Of a stretch of 64,000 bases of DNA, positions 18,826 to 27,576 are shown piece after piece. The DNA comes from Planctomycetota bacterium (GTDB lineage Bacteria > Planctomycetota > UBA1135 > GCA-002686595). Made by a program: the position numbers and the translations under genes. The stretch covers positions 92,003 to 156,002 of the forward strand of contig PKCK01000013.1 in the NCBI GenBank assembly GCA_002862085.1, read 5' to 3'. The notes under the pieces were generated by a model. It saw only the letters and a program-made list of their open reading frames with translations, made no database searches and was not told where the DNA came from. How positions within the stretch are numbered: the first letter of the stretch is position 1; every line of letters starts with the position of its first letter.

Positions 18826-19437
18826 ATGGGCACCGACGCCGACCGCATCGCATGGCGCGCCGCCAGGTCCTTCGACGACCTGCTCGGCCTGACCGCGGAC
18901 TTCCTCGAGGGCCGGCGCGGCTTCTTCCCCGGCTGGGGTGGAGCCACGACGGACGAGGAGAGCGACTCGCTGCTCCCCGCGCTCCGCGGAGCGATCGGCG
19001 CGGGGCTCATGCCCGTGGCGTCCCAGCCCGGCAAGCCGTTCGGCCCGGGTCATGACGGGCTCACCTGGGGCGGGCGCGCCTTCGTCGGCGGGCTCGCGCT
19101 CACGGACGCCGGCGCCCGCCGCCTCACGGACGCGGCGCTGGAGGCGGGGCTCCTCGTCCTCGTGGAGGAGGCGGCGTCGGACGCGGACTGGGCACCGCTC
19201 GTCGCAGGCCTGCGTGACGGGACCCCCTACCTCGTCCTCGGGTCGGGCGCCCGGTCGCAGGAGCTGGAGATCTTCGCGGAGCACGTCGCGCCGTCCCTCC
19301 AGGGGGCGCTGGCCGAGCGCCCTTTCCTCTGGATCGTCGACCCGGCATGGGGCCGCCGCGACAGACTCTCCGATCTGCTCGCAGGTCCCGGCCGCGTATC
19401 CTTCCAGGACGCCAACGGGCGCCCGCCTGCGCCGTAG
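18826..19437 (+). CDS. DUF6919-like protein
   Basis: This 203-residue soluble protein has no signal peptide. The order of segments resembles the DUF6919 family, best known in actinobacteria: an LTADFLEGRRGFFPGW start, DEESDSLLPALR, and ASQPGKPFGPG. The function of that family is unknown. It lies 15 bp before the MauE-thioredoxin gene on the same strand, so they are likely co-transcribed. The family name is from memory of the motif order and is not certain. Confidence 0.55.
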   Translation: MGTDADRIAWRAARSFDDLLGLTADFLEGRRGFFPGWGGATTDEESDSLLPALRGAIGAGLMPVASQPGKPFGPGHDGLTWGGRAFVGGLALTDAGARRLTDAALEAGLLVLVEEAASDADWAPLVAGLRDGTPYLVLGSGARSQELEIFAEHVAPSLQGALAERPFLWIVDPAWGRRDRLSDLLAGPGRVSFQDANGRPPAP

Positions 19438-19452
19438 GCCCAGCAAACGACC

Positions 19453-20547
19453 ATGGACTCCAAAGACTCGCCCCCGCCCTCGCGCCCGGCTCTCCCGGGC
19501 TTCGCACTGGCCCTCGGCATCCTCTGGCTCGCCGCAGGCGCGCTGTACAAGCTCTTCGACGGCCACCCGGCGGATCTCCCGTCGTCCGTCATCGAGAAGA
19601 GCCCCTTCGACGCCTGGAACACCTTCCGCTTCGCGATCGCCGCCGAGCTCGCGGTCGTGGCGCTGGTCATCACCGTCCCGCAGCTCGGCTGGCTCGCGCT
19701 CTCGGGCGTCTTCGCCACCTTCATCACGGTGCTCTTCCCCCTCGTGGCCGAGGGCGCGGAGTCCTGCGGGTGCTTCGGCGGAACCATCACGATCAAGCCG
19801 ATCGTGATGATGGCGATCGACGGAGGGCTGCTCGGGCTGATCCTCTTCTCGAGGCCGTGGCGCCTCCCGAGCACCGCTGGCCTCGGCCTGCTGGCAGCGC
19901 TGCCGCTGGTGATCGCGGGCGTGGCAGGCCCCATCGTGAAGCTCCCGCGCCCCGCGGCGGTCGAGACGATCGGCGCGCCGACCGAGCGGCCGGCGACCGC
20001 CGTGTCCAGCTCAGCGACGTCGCCGTCCGGGCCCGGCGCCGACCAGAGCGCCGATCCGGACGCGCTGGATCCCGCACCGGAGGTGGCCGTGCGGACCGAG
20101 CCCGAGCCCGTCGCAGCGGAGCCCGTCGCGCCCGCCCTGCCGATCTTCATGGAGCTGCCCTTCATGGAGATGCAGGACACCTCGCTCTACGACCAGCCCT
20201 TCTACGCCATCGCCGACCAGTCCGAGGGCTTCATGGACGCCTTCAGCCACGTCGTCGTGTATCGGCAGACCTGCGAGGTCTGCGAGGAGCACCTCAAGAC
20301 CCTCGCGGCCGAGGAAGCGCGCGGCGAGCCGAGCTGGGGCGACAAGATCCTCGTGCTCCTGCGCATCGAGGAGGAGATCGACACGCCCGGGAACAACCTC
20401 TGCACCGTGCTCCCCGAGGCCCACCAGAAGGTGAAGCTGCCGGCCCTCGAGCGCGGCTACCTCGTCACGACGCCGGTGTCGTTCGACATCGACGACCAGA
20501 GCAGGATCCGCAGCGTCGTCGACATCCGCAAGGAGCTCGGGCACTGA
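19453..20547 (+). CDS. MauE/DoxX-like membrane protein fused to a thioredoxin-like domain
   Basis: This 364-residue protein has four or five membrane segments in residues 15-160. A CGCFG motif follows the third, which is characteristic of the MauE/DoxX redox membrane family (PF07291). A flexible Pro/Ala/Ser linker (about 165-230) leads to a C-terminal domain with the redox pair CEVC. MauE-type proteins help form disulfides during maturation of periplasmic enzymes. A fusion with a thioredoxin-like CxxC domain suggests a single-chain disulfide relay. The CxxC domain is short and lacks the usual WCGPC sequence, so the exact partner is unknown. A hairpin at 20568-20615 probably ends the transcript. 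Confidence 0.7.
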   Translation: MDSKDSPPPSRPALPGFALALGILWLAAGALYKLFDGHPADLPSSVIEKSPFDAWNTFRFAIAAELAVVALVITVPQLGWLALSGVFATFITVLFPLVAEGAESCGCFGGTITIKPIVMMAIDGGLLGLILFSRPWRLPSTAGLGLLAALPLVIAGVAGPIVKLPRPAAVETIGAPTERPATAVSSSATSPSGPGADQSADPDALDPAPEVAVRTEPEPVAAEPVAPALPIFMELPFMEMQDTSLYDQPFYAIADQSEGFMDAFSHVVVYRQTCEVCEEHLKTLAAEEARGEPSWGDKILVLLRIEEEIDTPGNNLCTVLPEAHQKVKLPALERGYLVTTPVSFDIDDQSRIRSVVDIRKELGH

Positions 20548-20567
20548 ACGCGGCCCGGACCGCCGCC

Positions 20568-20615
20568 GCGCGCCCGCGGGACGCCGTTCGCGAGGTCGGC
20601 ATCCCGCGGGCGCGC
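20568..20615 (+). terminator. Hairpin after the MauE-thioredoxin gene
   Basis: A perfect 14-bp inverted repeat, GCGCGCCCGCGGGA at 20568-20581 and its complement at 20602-20615, encloses a 20-base loop just after the stop codon at 20547. There is no clear T-run, so it may be a Rho-independent terminator of weak type or a transcript-stabilising hairpin. Confidence 0.45.
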
Positions 20616-20631
20616 TGCGAGGAGCCCTGAA

Positions 20632-21513
20632 ATGACCGCGATCCACACCATCGTCACCCACCCGGGCGGCGCCCACAAGGACGACCTGCTCGCCTGCAGC
20701 GTGCTGGTCGCGGAGAATCCGCAGGCCGTGATCCTGCGACGCGAACCGGCCCCCGAGGAGCTCACCGACCCCGCGGTGGCGATCGTCGACGTGGGCGGCT
20801 CTCACGACCCGGCGCGATCGAACTTCGATCACCACCAGTTCCCGCGGGAGCACGCGCCCACGTGCGCGCTGAGCCTCGTGCTGGACGGCCTGGGTCTCTA
20901 CGAGGACGCCCTCCGGTTCTGCGACTGGCTGGAGACCGCCGAGTGGTTCGACTCCCGCGGGCCGAAGCGTACGGCCGAGTGGCTCGGCGCCCCCCGCGAA
21001 GCGGTCGCGCGGCTCACCTCGCCGGTCGACGTCACGCTGCTCCGCCGCTTCGCGGACGCGCCCGAGCACCGTCCGGGCGAGCTCGTCCACGGCTGGATGA
21101 ACGCGATCGGCTCGGATCTCCTCGAGTACCTGCGTACCGCCCGCGCCGGCGTCGAGCGCATCGACGACGCATGTCAGCGGTGGTCGGTCGAGGCGCCTGG
21201 CAGCGCCGTCGGGACGATCTTCCTGGCGCGAGACGCCGTCCCCCTCGACGAACCGTCAGCGAGCCTCGGTCGCTACGTACGCTGGAAGGGCATCGCCCGG
21301 GAGACCGGCGCCCTGGTGTACCCGGATCGCCGGGGCGAGGGATACGGCATCACCCGCTACGAGGACGACCCGCGCCTGGACTTCTCTCGAGTCAGCGACG
21401 AGCACGACGTGCACTTCGCCCACGCGAGCGGATTCATGTGCAAGACCTCGGCCACCTCCCCGGATCGGCTGCGGGCCCTGATCATCCTCGCCGCGACGGG
21501 CTCGACGAGCTGA
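20632..21513 (+). CDS. MYG1 family protein (UPF0160)
   Basis: This 293-residue protein belongs to the MYG1/GAMM1 family, a branch of the DHH phosphoesterase superfamily with 3'-5' RNA exonuclease activity in eukaryotes. Signature segments are THPGGAHKDDLLACSVL at the N-terminus, IVDVGGSHDP and NFDHHQFP with the metal-binding Asp-His-His, and VHFAHASGFM near the end. It should be a manganese-dependent nuclease or phosphoesterase; the bacterial substrate is unknown. The ATG has a good GAGGAG ribosome-binding site nine bases upstream. It converges on the methyltransferase gene across a long hairpin. Confidence 0.88.
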   Translation: MTAIHTIVTHPGGAHKDDLLACSVLVAENPQAVILRREPAPEELTDPAVAIVDVGGSHDPARSNFDHHQFPREHAPTCALSLVLDGLGLYEDALRFCDWLETAEWFDSRGPKRTAEWLGAPREAVARLTSPVDVTLLRRFADAPEHRPGELVHGWMNAIGSDLLEYLRTARAGVERIDDACQRWSVEAPGSAVGTIFLARDAVPLDEPSASLGRYVRWKGIARETGALVYPDRRGEGYGITRYEDDPRLDFSRVSDEHDVHFAHASGFMCKTSATSPDRLRALIILAATGSTS

Positions 21514-21533
21514 GTCCGTCGCGCGACGTGAAC

Positions 21534-21574
21534 GGGAGGAGCCCCGTCCGGCGTCGCCGGACGGGGCTCCTCCC
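21534..21574. terminator. Bidirectional terminator between convergent genes
   Basis: A perfect 20-bp inverted repeat (arms 21534-21553 and 21555-21574, beginning GGGAGGAGCCCCG) is separated by one base. It lies between the MYG1 gene (+) and the methyltransferase gene (-), so it should stop transcription from both sides. Confidence 0.8.
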
Positions 21575-21597
21575 GCCATGTCGCTCGAACCCCACCG

Positions 21598-22524
21598 CTA
21601 CTTGGCAGCGACCAGATAAGCGATCCAGGCCTGGCAGTTCTCACCGACGGGGTCGATCTCGAAGTTGCCGTCTCCCTCGTCCTCGTCGTCGGGATCGGTC
21701 CCTTCGAACCATGCGGAGACATCGCTGAAGCCCGCGTCGATGAGTACGTCGCGGATCTCGTTGATCGTCCAGAAGCGCCACTCGTACTCGAAGGCGTTGG
21801 TCAGCTCCGACCCATCCCGGAAGCGGAAATGGATCGCCGCGAAGTACGCCCCGGTCGCGGGGTGGAACTCCTTCTGGTCCCAGACGTACTCGATGCCGCC
21901 GCCGAGTTCGCGGACCTCCTCCTGTTCGATCGTCGCCTCGGGACCACCGTAGAGGTCCATCACGAAGACGCCGTCGTCGGCCATGTTCTGACGCACGGTC
22001 GCGAAGTAGTTCAGGAGCTCCTTGCGGGTCTTGAATTGCCAGTAGCTGAAGTTCTGGGCCGCGGTGATGCACGGCTTCCCGGAGCCCGCGTCTCGCACGT
22101 CGGCCTCGTGCCACTCCATCCGCGCCGTGCCGTCGGGCACGGCCTGGAAGTTGTGGGTCCTGCCCCAGGCGATGGGCTCGGGATCCAGGTCGAATCCCTC
22201 CGCGGACCGCGACGGGTCGCGGCGGAGCCACTCGGCGCACATCGCCGAGGTACCGCAGAAGTCCTCGCGAAAGTGGACGGGCTCGCGGTCACGGTAGTGT
22301 CGGAACGCCTTCTCGATGAAATCGACGTCGGCGTCGGGCGAGTTCACCGCGCGCTGGTAGAGCTCGTAGCGGTCCGCGTTCTTCGCGTTCATCCGCCGGT
22401 CGCGCTTCTTCCCTTCCTTCTTCCCCTCCGACTTCACGCCGGCGGCGCGGCTCTTCGTCTTCGGAGCCTTGTCCTTGGCTCTCTTGCCCTTGGAATCTGA
22501 TTTCTGCTTCGCGGTGGCGGCCAT
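21598..22524 (-). CDS. Class I SAM-dependent methyltransferase with lysine-rich N-terminal tail
   Basis: This 308-residue protein has a basic N-terminal tail (residues 1-45, about half Lys or Arg) followed by a Rossmann-fold methyltransferase. SAM-binding features are FREDFCGTSAMCAEWLR with the glycine loop, GFDLDPEPIAWG (motif II acid) and a MDLYGGPEA segment. The lysine tail is not typical of small-molecule methyltransferases and could bind nucleic acid or acidic cell components. The ATG at 22522-22524 has a GAGGGGGG ribosome-binding site. The substrate is unknown. Confidence 0.75.
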   Translation of the reverse strand: MAATAKQKSDSKGKRAKDKAPKTKSRAAGVKSEGKKEGKKRDRRMNAKNADRYELYQRAVNSPDADVDFIEKAFRHYRDREPVHFREDFCGTSAMCAEWLRRDPSRSAEGFDLDPEPIAWGRTHNFQAVPDGTARMEWHEADVRDAGSGKPCITAAQNFSYWQFKTRKELLNYFATVRQNMADDGVFVMDLYGGPEATIEQEEVRELGGGIEYVWDQKEFHPATGAYFAAIHFRFRDGSELTNAFEYEWRFWTINEIRDVLIDAGFSDVSAWFEGTDPDDEDEGDGNFEIDPVGENCQAWIAYLVAAK

Positions 22525-22652
22525 GGTCCCCCCTCTGGCCTGACGCGCATCGCGCGTGTGATTCGACGTGACGACGGGGAGCGCTATGCCCCCCGCCCGC
22601 GTCAAAGCCTACCGCCCACGACGGAGCGTTCAATCCCGGCCGCGGCCGAGAC

Positions 22653-24155
22653 TCAGCGGAGTTTCGGCTCTCCCTCGTTCCAGGAGGGAGTCCACTCGGA
22701 GGTGGCGAGCACGCGCGTCGCCTCGAAGCAGGCGCGAACCGCCGTCTCCATGTGGGCGTAGTCGAGGGTGTCCCACTCGTCCGTGACCCGGTGGTAGTCC
22801 CCGTGCCCCCCGAAGCTCGAGAGCGTCTGGGAGACGATCCCGGCCCGCGCGAAGGAGACGTTGTCGGACCGCACGAAGAAGTTCATCTCCAGCCGCGGAT
22901 CCGCGGACACCGCGATCCCGCAGGCGTCCCGCAGGTGCGGGCCCAGGTCGGAACGGTCGTCGCCCGTGAGCCAGATCTGGCCGGCGCCGCCGACCATCTC
23001 GTCAGGGCGCCCGAGCATCTCGAAGTTGAGTGCGCACACCACCTTGGAGAGGTCGACGGTCGGGTGGGCGACCCAGTGCTTGGAGCCGATCATGCCGGCT
23101 TCCTCGCCCGTCACGAGCACCACGACGACCGTGCGCCGGGGCGCCTCGTCGCTCGATCGGGCCATGGCCTCGGCGATCTCCATGACGGCAGCGCAGCCGG
23201 AGGCGTCGTCGTCGGCGCCATTGTTGACGAGGTCGACGGGCTCTCCCTCGGCTTCCGCCGGGGGCGCGCCGCGCCGCGGCTGCGCCAGGCCGATGTGGTC
23301 CCTGTGAGCCGAGAGGATCAGGATCTCCTCGCCGATGGCGTGTCCCTCGGTGCCGGGCAGGACCGCCACCACGTTCGCGTCCTCGGTGACCTCGAGGCGG
23401 GCCCGGGGGCGCAGGGAGACCGTCCGCAGCTCTCCGCGGCCGGCGGCCTCGGCGATCGGCCCCTTGAGCGACACGTTGAGCGCGCCGCGGTCGCCGCCTG
23501 CGAGCCGCGTGCGGGAAGCACGAGGAGTCGATCGCTCACCGGCCTCCCCCCGGCGCGGCACGACGACGGCGCCGAACCCCTCGCCGCGGCCGTGCCCCGC
23601 GTTCCTCAGCCAGCGGCGTGCCTTGCCCGCCGACGTGTTGAGCACGAGCGCCACGCCGACGTCCGCCTCGGCCGGGAGACCGGACTCCTCACCGACCGTG
23701 ACGCACCGGAGCGCGCCTGTGTCCTCATGGCGACCCGCCATGGTGAACGTGAACTGCTCGCCGTTGAAGAGGACCGTCTCGCTGCCGTCCGCGAGCGTGC
23801 AGACGAGCTCGGGGACTCCCTCATGGACCACGCGCTCGAAGGTGATGCGCTGCAGGAAGGACCCGTCGTCGGCCCCTGGCTGAAGCCCTGCGAGCTGGAG
23901 AGAGGCCGCGCAGATCTCCGCGGCCTGGAGGCTCTCCGTGGAACCCATGGGGCGACCTGCCAGCGCGTCCGCGGCCAGCGCTTTCACGTGAGCCGTGAGC
24001 TCGGCGGCGGTGATCTCCGCCGAGACCGTCACGTCCGTCGGCGGCGCCGCGTCGGCGGGCCCCGCGGGCTCCTGAACCCGAGCAGGGGATGCGAAGGACA
24101 CCGCGACGACGGTCGCGAGAGGAATGAGGATCACTGCGCGGGGAGCGACGTTCAT
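22653..24155 (-). CDS. Exported M28-family zinc aminopeptidase
   Basis: This 500-residue protein has a signal peptide (residues 1-25) and a PA-domain-like insert before the catalytic half. Zinc-site motifs in order are LSAHRDHIGL (His, Asp), NGADDDASGCAA (bridging Asp), LVTGEEAGMIGS (catalytic Glu and zinc Glu), FEMLGRPDEM, and GGHGDYHRVTDEWD (His ligand). It should release N-terminal amino acids from peptides in the periplasm or outside the cell. The ATG at 24153-24155 opens the signal sequence. It lies between the terminator at 24234-24271 and the methyltransferase gene. Confidence 0.9.
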   Translation of the reverse strand: MNVAPRAVILIPLATVVAVSFASPARVQEPAGPADAAPPTDVTVSAEITAAELTAHVKALAADALAGRPMGSTESLQAAEICAASLQLAGLQPGADDGSFLQRITFERVVHEGVPELVCTLADGSETVLFNGEQFTFTMAGRHEDTGALRCVTVGEESGLPAEADVGVALVLNTSAGKARRWLRNAGHGRGEGFGAVVVPRRGEAGERSTPRASRTRLAGGDRGALNVSLKGPIAEAAGRGELRTVSLRPRARLEVTEDANVVAVLPGTEGHAIGEEILILSAHRDHIGLAQPRRGAPPAEAEGEPVDLVNNGADDDASGCAAVMEIAEAMARSSDEAPRRTVVVVLVTGEEAGMIGSKHWVAHPTVDLSKVVCALNFEMLGRPDEMVGGAGQIWLTGDDRSDLGPHLRDACGIAVSADPRLEMNFFVRSDNVSFARAGIVSQTLSSFGGHGDYHRVTDEWDTLDYAHMETAVRACFEATRVLATSEWTPSWNEGEPKLR

Positions 24156-24233
24156 CGACCTATTACGGACCGCGGAGGGCGCGATCGCCACTCGCAGCGG
24201 AGCTTTCGGGGCGCCGCGACGTCGATCCAACGA

Positions 24234-24271
24234 GAGGACCCCGCGAAGGCGGATGCCGTCGCGGGGTCCTC
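24234..24271. terminator. Hairpin downstream of the 88-residue gene
   Basis: A perfect 13-bp inverted repeat (GAGGACCCCGCGA at 24234-24246, complement at 24259-24271) with a 12-base loop lies 23 bp after the stop codon of the minus-strand gene at 24294. It separates that gene from the M28 peptidase gene. Confidence 0.7.
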
Positions 24272-24293
24272 CCGAGCGCGCGAGCAGGGAGAT

Positions 24294-24560
24294 TCAGGCG
24301 ACGAGGTCTCGGAGGGTCTCGATGACCTGCTCGTTGACCTTGGGATCACCGACGTGAACCCGGACCGCGCCCTCCATGCCCCTCGGCACGCTCATGATGC
24401 CTGGCTCGAGCCGGCGGTTCACCTTGCGAGCGATCTCCTGGGGTTTGAGGACCTCGAGCAGGATCCAGTCGCCGACGGACGGCAGGGGCCGGATCCCGGG
24501 AATCGTGGCCAGACGCGACGAGAAGCGGTCCTTCTCGTCGCAGGTGAAGTCGACGGACAT
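24294..24560 (-). CDS. Small hypothetical protein (88 residues)
   Basis: This short soluble protein begins MSVDFTCDEKDRF and shows no recognised domain. It is mixed alpha/beta, with GVGDW-like and RVHVGDPKVNEQVIETL segments, and has no signal or membrane segment. A GGAGGG ribosome-binding site lies just before the ATG at 24558-24560, and a strong hairpin follows the stop, so it looks like a real single-gene transcript. The longer open frame upstream has poor composition and is not used. It diverges from the homoserine kinase gene across 294 bp in which no further gene is seen. Confidence 0.65.
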   Translation of the reverse strand: MSVDFTCDEKDRFSSRLATIPGIRPLPSVGDWILLEVLKPQEIARKVNRRLEPGIMSVPRGMEGAVRVHVGDPKVNEQVIETLRDLVA

Positions 24561-24854
24561 GCGGTCCCTCCGTTGTGAAGCCGGCCAGGCGGGTGCGGCG
24601 CCCGGCCGTTCGGTTGATAGTGCGGTGCTGCGCAGGAACGCGCGCCTGGCGACCCGGGAAGGTCCCGTGGGGATGCGGTCCCCCGAGGCTGGGCAGGTGT
24701 CGACGGCTGCGGCGCGTGGAGCGCCTCGTTCCTTCGCAGTTCGAGCATAGCCAGCGCCGAGGTGGTCCACAAGAGCGAGGGAGCAGCGAGGCAGCTCCGC
24801 GGTGCGTGGATCGTGCGGGCGCGCGAGGGCCGGTCATGCGATGCTCTGTGCTCG

Positions 24855-25805
24855 ATGAGTTCTTCCACGGACACCTCGGAGCGCGCCCCGGCGCTTCGAC
24901 TGGACGTCCCCGCGTCCACCTCGAACCTTGGCCCCGGGTTCGATTTCCTGGGACTCTCCCTCGGCCTCTGGCTGCGCGTCCGCGCTCGCCAGGCCGCAGG
25001 GAGGGAGCCGGGAGCGCATCGACTCCGCTGGGCGGACAGCGGCGAGGATCGGGGCGAGGACGACCTCCTCCTCCGCGCCATACGCGCCGGCGAGGCCCGC
25101 CGGGGCAGCTTCGCGCCGGCCATGGACCTCGATCTGGACAGCGAGATCCCGGTCGGGAGGGGGTTCGGGAGCAGCGGCGCGGCGGTGGCGGCGGGCCTGC
25201 TCCTCGAAGCGGCCGTCGCGGGCGACCACGAAGCGCTCGAGACACGCGAGCGCGCCCTGCTCCCCGACGCGCTGCGCCTCGAAGGACACCCCGACAACGC
25301 CACGGCGTCGCTCCTGGGAGGCTGCACCCTGGGTGTCCCCCACGATTCTGGACTCACCGTCGTGCGGCAGCCGGTCCACCCCGATCTCGGGTTCGCCGTG
25401 GCCTGGCCCGAGCGCCCGCTCTTCACCGAAGAGGCGCGCGCGGCGCTCCCCGACCAGGTCTCCTTCGCCGACGCCGTGGAGAATCCCCGGCGGCTGGCGC
25501 TCCTGCTCGAAGGGCTACGCACCGCCGATCCCGAGCTCCTCGCGCTCGGGACCGCAGATCGGCTCCACGAACGGTTCCGTCGGGCGCTGATCCCCGGCAG
25601 CGACCGGGCCTGCGCCGAGGCGATGGAGGCCGGAGCCGCGACGGCTTGCCTCAGCGGCGCGGGATCCGGCCTCGTGGCCCTCGGCCCGATCGAGCGGATG
25701 CCTGCCGCCGCGGAGGCCCTCGCTCGCTCCCTCGAAGGCGGGCAAGGGCGCGCGGTGGCCCACGTGACGTCCGCACCGGTCCCCATGTGGGACATGTCGC
25801 CCTGA
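24855..25805 (+). CDS. thrB: Homoserine kinase
   Basis: This 316-residue GHMP-family kinase phosphorylates homoserine in threonine synthesis. The N-terminal LDVPASTSNLGPGFD segment and the ATP-binding loop PVGRGFGSSGAAVAAG are typical of ThrB. LEGHPDNATASLLGG and CLSGAGSGLVALG complete the fold. The ATG at 24855 is chosen because it lies just before the conserved start. No other threonine genes are next to it. Confidence that it is ThrB rather than another GHMP kinase is high because of the HPDN segment. Confidence 0.9.
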   Translation: MSSSTDTSERAPALRLDVPASTSNLGPGFDFLGLSLGLWLRVRARQAAGREPGAHRLRWADSGEDRGEDDLLLRAIRAGEARRGSFAPAMDLDLDSEIPVGRGFGSSGAAVAAGLLLEAAVAGDHEALETRERALLPDALRLEGHPDNATASLLGGCTLGVPHDSGLTVVRQPVHPDLGFAVAWPERPLFTEEARAALPDQVSFADAVENPRRLALLLEGLRTADPELLALGTADRLHERFRRALIPGSDRACAEAMEAGAATACLSGAGSGLVALGPIERMPAAAEALARSLEGGQGRAVAHVTSAPVPMWDMSP

Positions 25806-26064
25806 CGCGGGTCACGAGGGTGTCCGCTGGGGACCAGAACGCCCCTCGAGAGTGATCCGGTCCGCGCCCCGGCGCCAATGCGCGCGGAACCGGGGATCAT
25901 TCAGCCCACAGGGCTGCGTCGTACGAATGGCAGAACGCCGGCGCGAAAGCTCTCCGGCGACGAACGACGTGCGCCATCGCCGCCGCGCGGCGAGCCCCAT
26001 GACGCGCTCTCCTCTCCTCTCGTGCCATCCAGGCCGCGTCCCGGCCGCCTCCCCCCATCCACTC

Positions 26065-27477
26065 ATGCGTGCACGTTCGACCTGGGCCGCCGCCGCGATG
26101 GCGCTCCTCGCGCTCCCCGCAGCCGCTCAGACCAGCAGCCTCCCGCCCTCGGTCCCGAGCCTCGCCGGCGCGATCCCGGGCCCCCACGGCTACGTCCGAT
26201 GCCTGACCCCGCCCGTGGACGACGCCATCGCCCGTGCGCTCCCTCCGGGCGACTGCAGCGCCAACTCGACCAACCCGACGGCCGCGTACTCGCCCGCCAA
26301 CCTCGAGGTCCTCGAGATCAAGGTCGTGTGGCACATCATCCGGCGCTCCAACGGTTCGGGGAACGTCCCCGACAGCCGCATCAACAGCCAGATGGACATC
26401 CTCAACGAGGACTTCCTGGCCCTCGCCGGAACCCCTGGGGCCCAGGGCACCAACACCAAGATCCTGTTCACGCTGGCCACCACGGACCCCAACGGCCAGC
26501 CGACCTCGGGCATCAATCGTTACGACAACGACAGCTGGTACAACGACAACGGGAGCTATTGGAACAGCATCGCCTGGGACCCGGACGTGTACATGAACCT
26601 CTACACGATGGGCGCCCCCAGCGGCTCCAGCGGAGTCCTCGGCTACGTGCCCTACCTGCCCCAGACGGGCGGGAACTCCGTCGGCTCGGCGAGCGACCGC
26701 GTGGTCCTCTTGAACTCGACCGTGGGCCGGAACGCCCCCATCGGGACCTACAACCAGGGCCGGACCTGCGTGCACGAGGTCGGGCACTACCTCGGGCTCT
26801 ACCACACGTTCAACAGCGGCTGCGGAGGCGGCAACTGCTACTCGTCCGGCGACCGGATCTGCGACACGAACTCCGAGTCGGCCCCCGAGTACAACTGCCC
26901 GGGCAACTCCACGAGCTGCGGCAGCAGTGACCCTGTCCGGAACTACATGAACTACAGCCCGGACACCTGCATGACCAACTTCACGGAGGAGCAGGCACGC
27001 CGCATGCGCTGCACCCTGGAGTTCTACCGCCCCGCGCTCGGACAGCCCGTCGGCCCGGCGCTCGGTGAGCCGTACTGCTTCGCGGCGAGCAACAGCTCGG
27101 GCAGCTTCGGCGTGCTGAACGCCCAGGGAACGAGACTCATCGCGAACAACGACTTCTCACTGATCGCCTCGAGCATCCCCTCGAACCAGTTCGGCCTCTT
27201 CATCTGCTCGCAGACCGAGACCTTCTCCGGCAACCCAGCCGGCGGCCAGGGCTTCCTCTGCGTCGGCGGCAGCATCGGCCGCTTCAACTCCCAGATCGCG
27301 AGCTCCGGCCCCTTCGGCGTGATCCCCCTCGTGGTGGACCTGAACACCCTCCCCCAGCCGACCGGCTTCGTCACGGCCCAGTCCGGTGAGACCTGGCACT
27401 TCCAGTGCTGGTTCCGCGACGTGAACCCGGGCGTCACGTCCAACTTCACCGAGGGCTACCGCATCACGTTCCAGTGA
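26065..27477 (+). CDS. Secreted M43 (pappalysin-like) metalloprotease with C-terminal beta domain
   Basis: This 470-residue protein has a signal peptide (residues 1-18 ending PAAAQ). The zinc-binding site is HEVGHYLGLYH with ligands His237, His241 and His247 and base Glu238. A Met-turn MNYSPDTCM follows, with several Cys residues around the site, as in the M43 family. The last 135 residues form a beta-rich domain that starts YCFAASNSSG and includes GQGFLCVGGSIGRF and a final SNFTEGYRITF. This domain recurs at the C-terminus of many secreted proteins in some planctomycetes. It probably serves secretion or surface attachment. A terminator follows. Confidence 0.88.
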   Translation: MRARSTWAAAAMALLALPAAAQTSSLPPSVPSLAGAIPGPHGYVRCLTPPVDDAIARALPPGDCSANSTNPTAAYSPANLEVLEIKVVWHIIRRSNGSGNVPDSRINSQMDILNEDFLALAGTPGAQGTNTKILFTLATTDPNGQPTSGINRYDNDSWYNDNGSYWNSIAWDPDVYMNLYTMGAPSGSSGVLGYVPYLPQTGGNSVGSASDRVVLLNSTVGRNAPIGTYNQGRTCVHEVGHYLGLYHTFNSGCGGGNCYSSGDRICDTNSESAPEYNCPGNSTSCGSSDPVRNYMNYSPDTCMTNFTEEQARRMRCTLEFYRPALGQPVGPALGEPYCFAASNSSGSFGVLNAQGTRLIANNDFSLIASSIPSNQFGLFICSQTETFSGNPAGGQGFLCVGGSIGRFNSQIASSGPFGVIPLVVDLNTLPQPTGFVTAQSGETWHFQCWFRDVNPGVTSNFTEGYRITFQ

Positions 27478-27510
27478 TCGGAGAGGCCGCCTCGGCGGCC
27501 AGCCAGCGCG

Positions 27511-27551
27511 AGCGCTGCCCCGCGGCCCCCTCAGGACCGCGGGGCAGCGCT
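27511..27551. terminator. Bidirectional terminator between convergent genes
   Basis: A perfect 15-bp inverted repeat (AGCGCTGCCCCGCGG at 27511-27525, complement at 27537-27551) with an 11-base loop lies between the M43 protease gene (+) and the BtpA-family gene (-). Confidence 0.8.
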
Positions 27552-27576
27552 GTTCGTCCTCCGACCCGGCGCGCGC

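Noticed and set aside
22752..24578. A 608-codon plus-strand open frame opposite the M28 peptidase
   Set aside because: The minus strand encodes an M28 enzyme with all zinc ligands; the plus frame has no motif.
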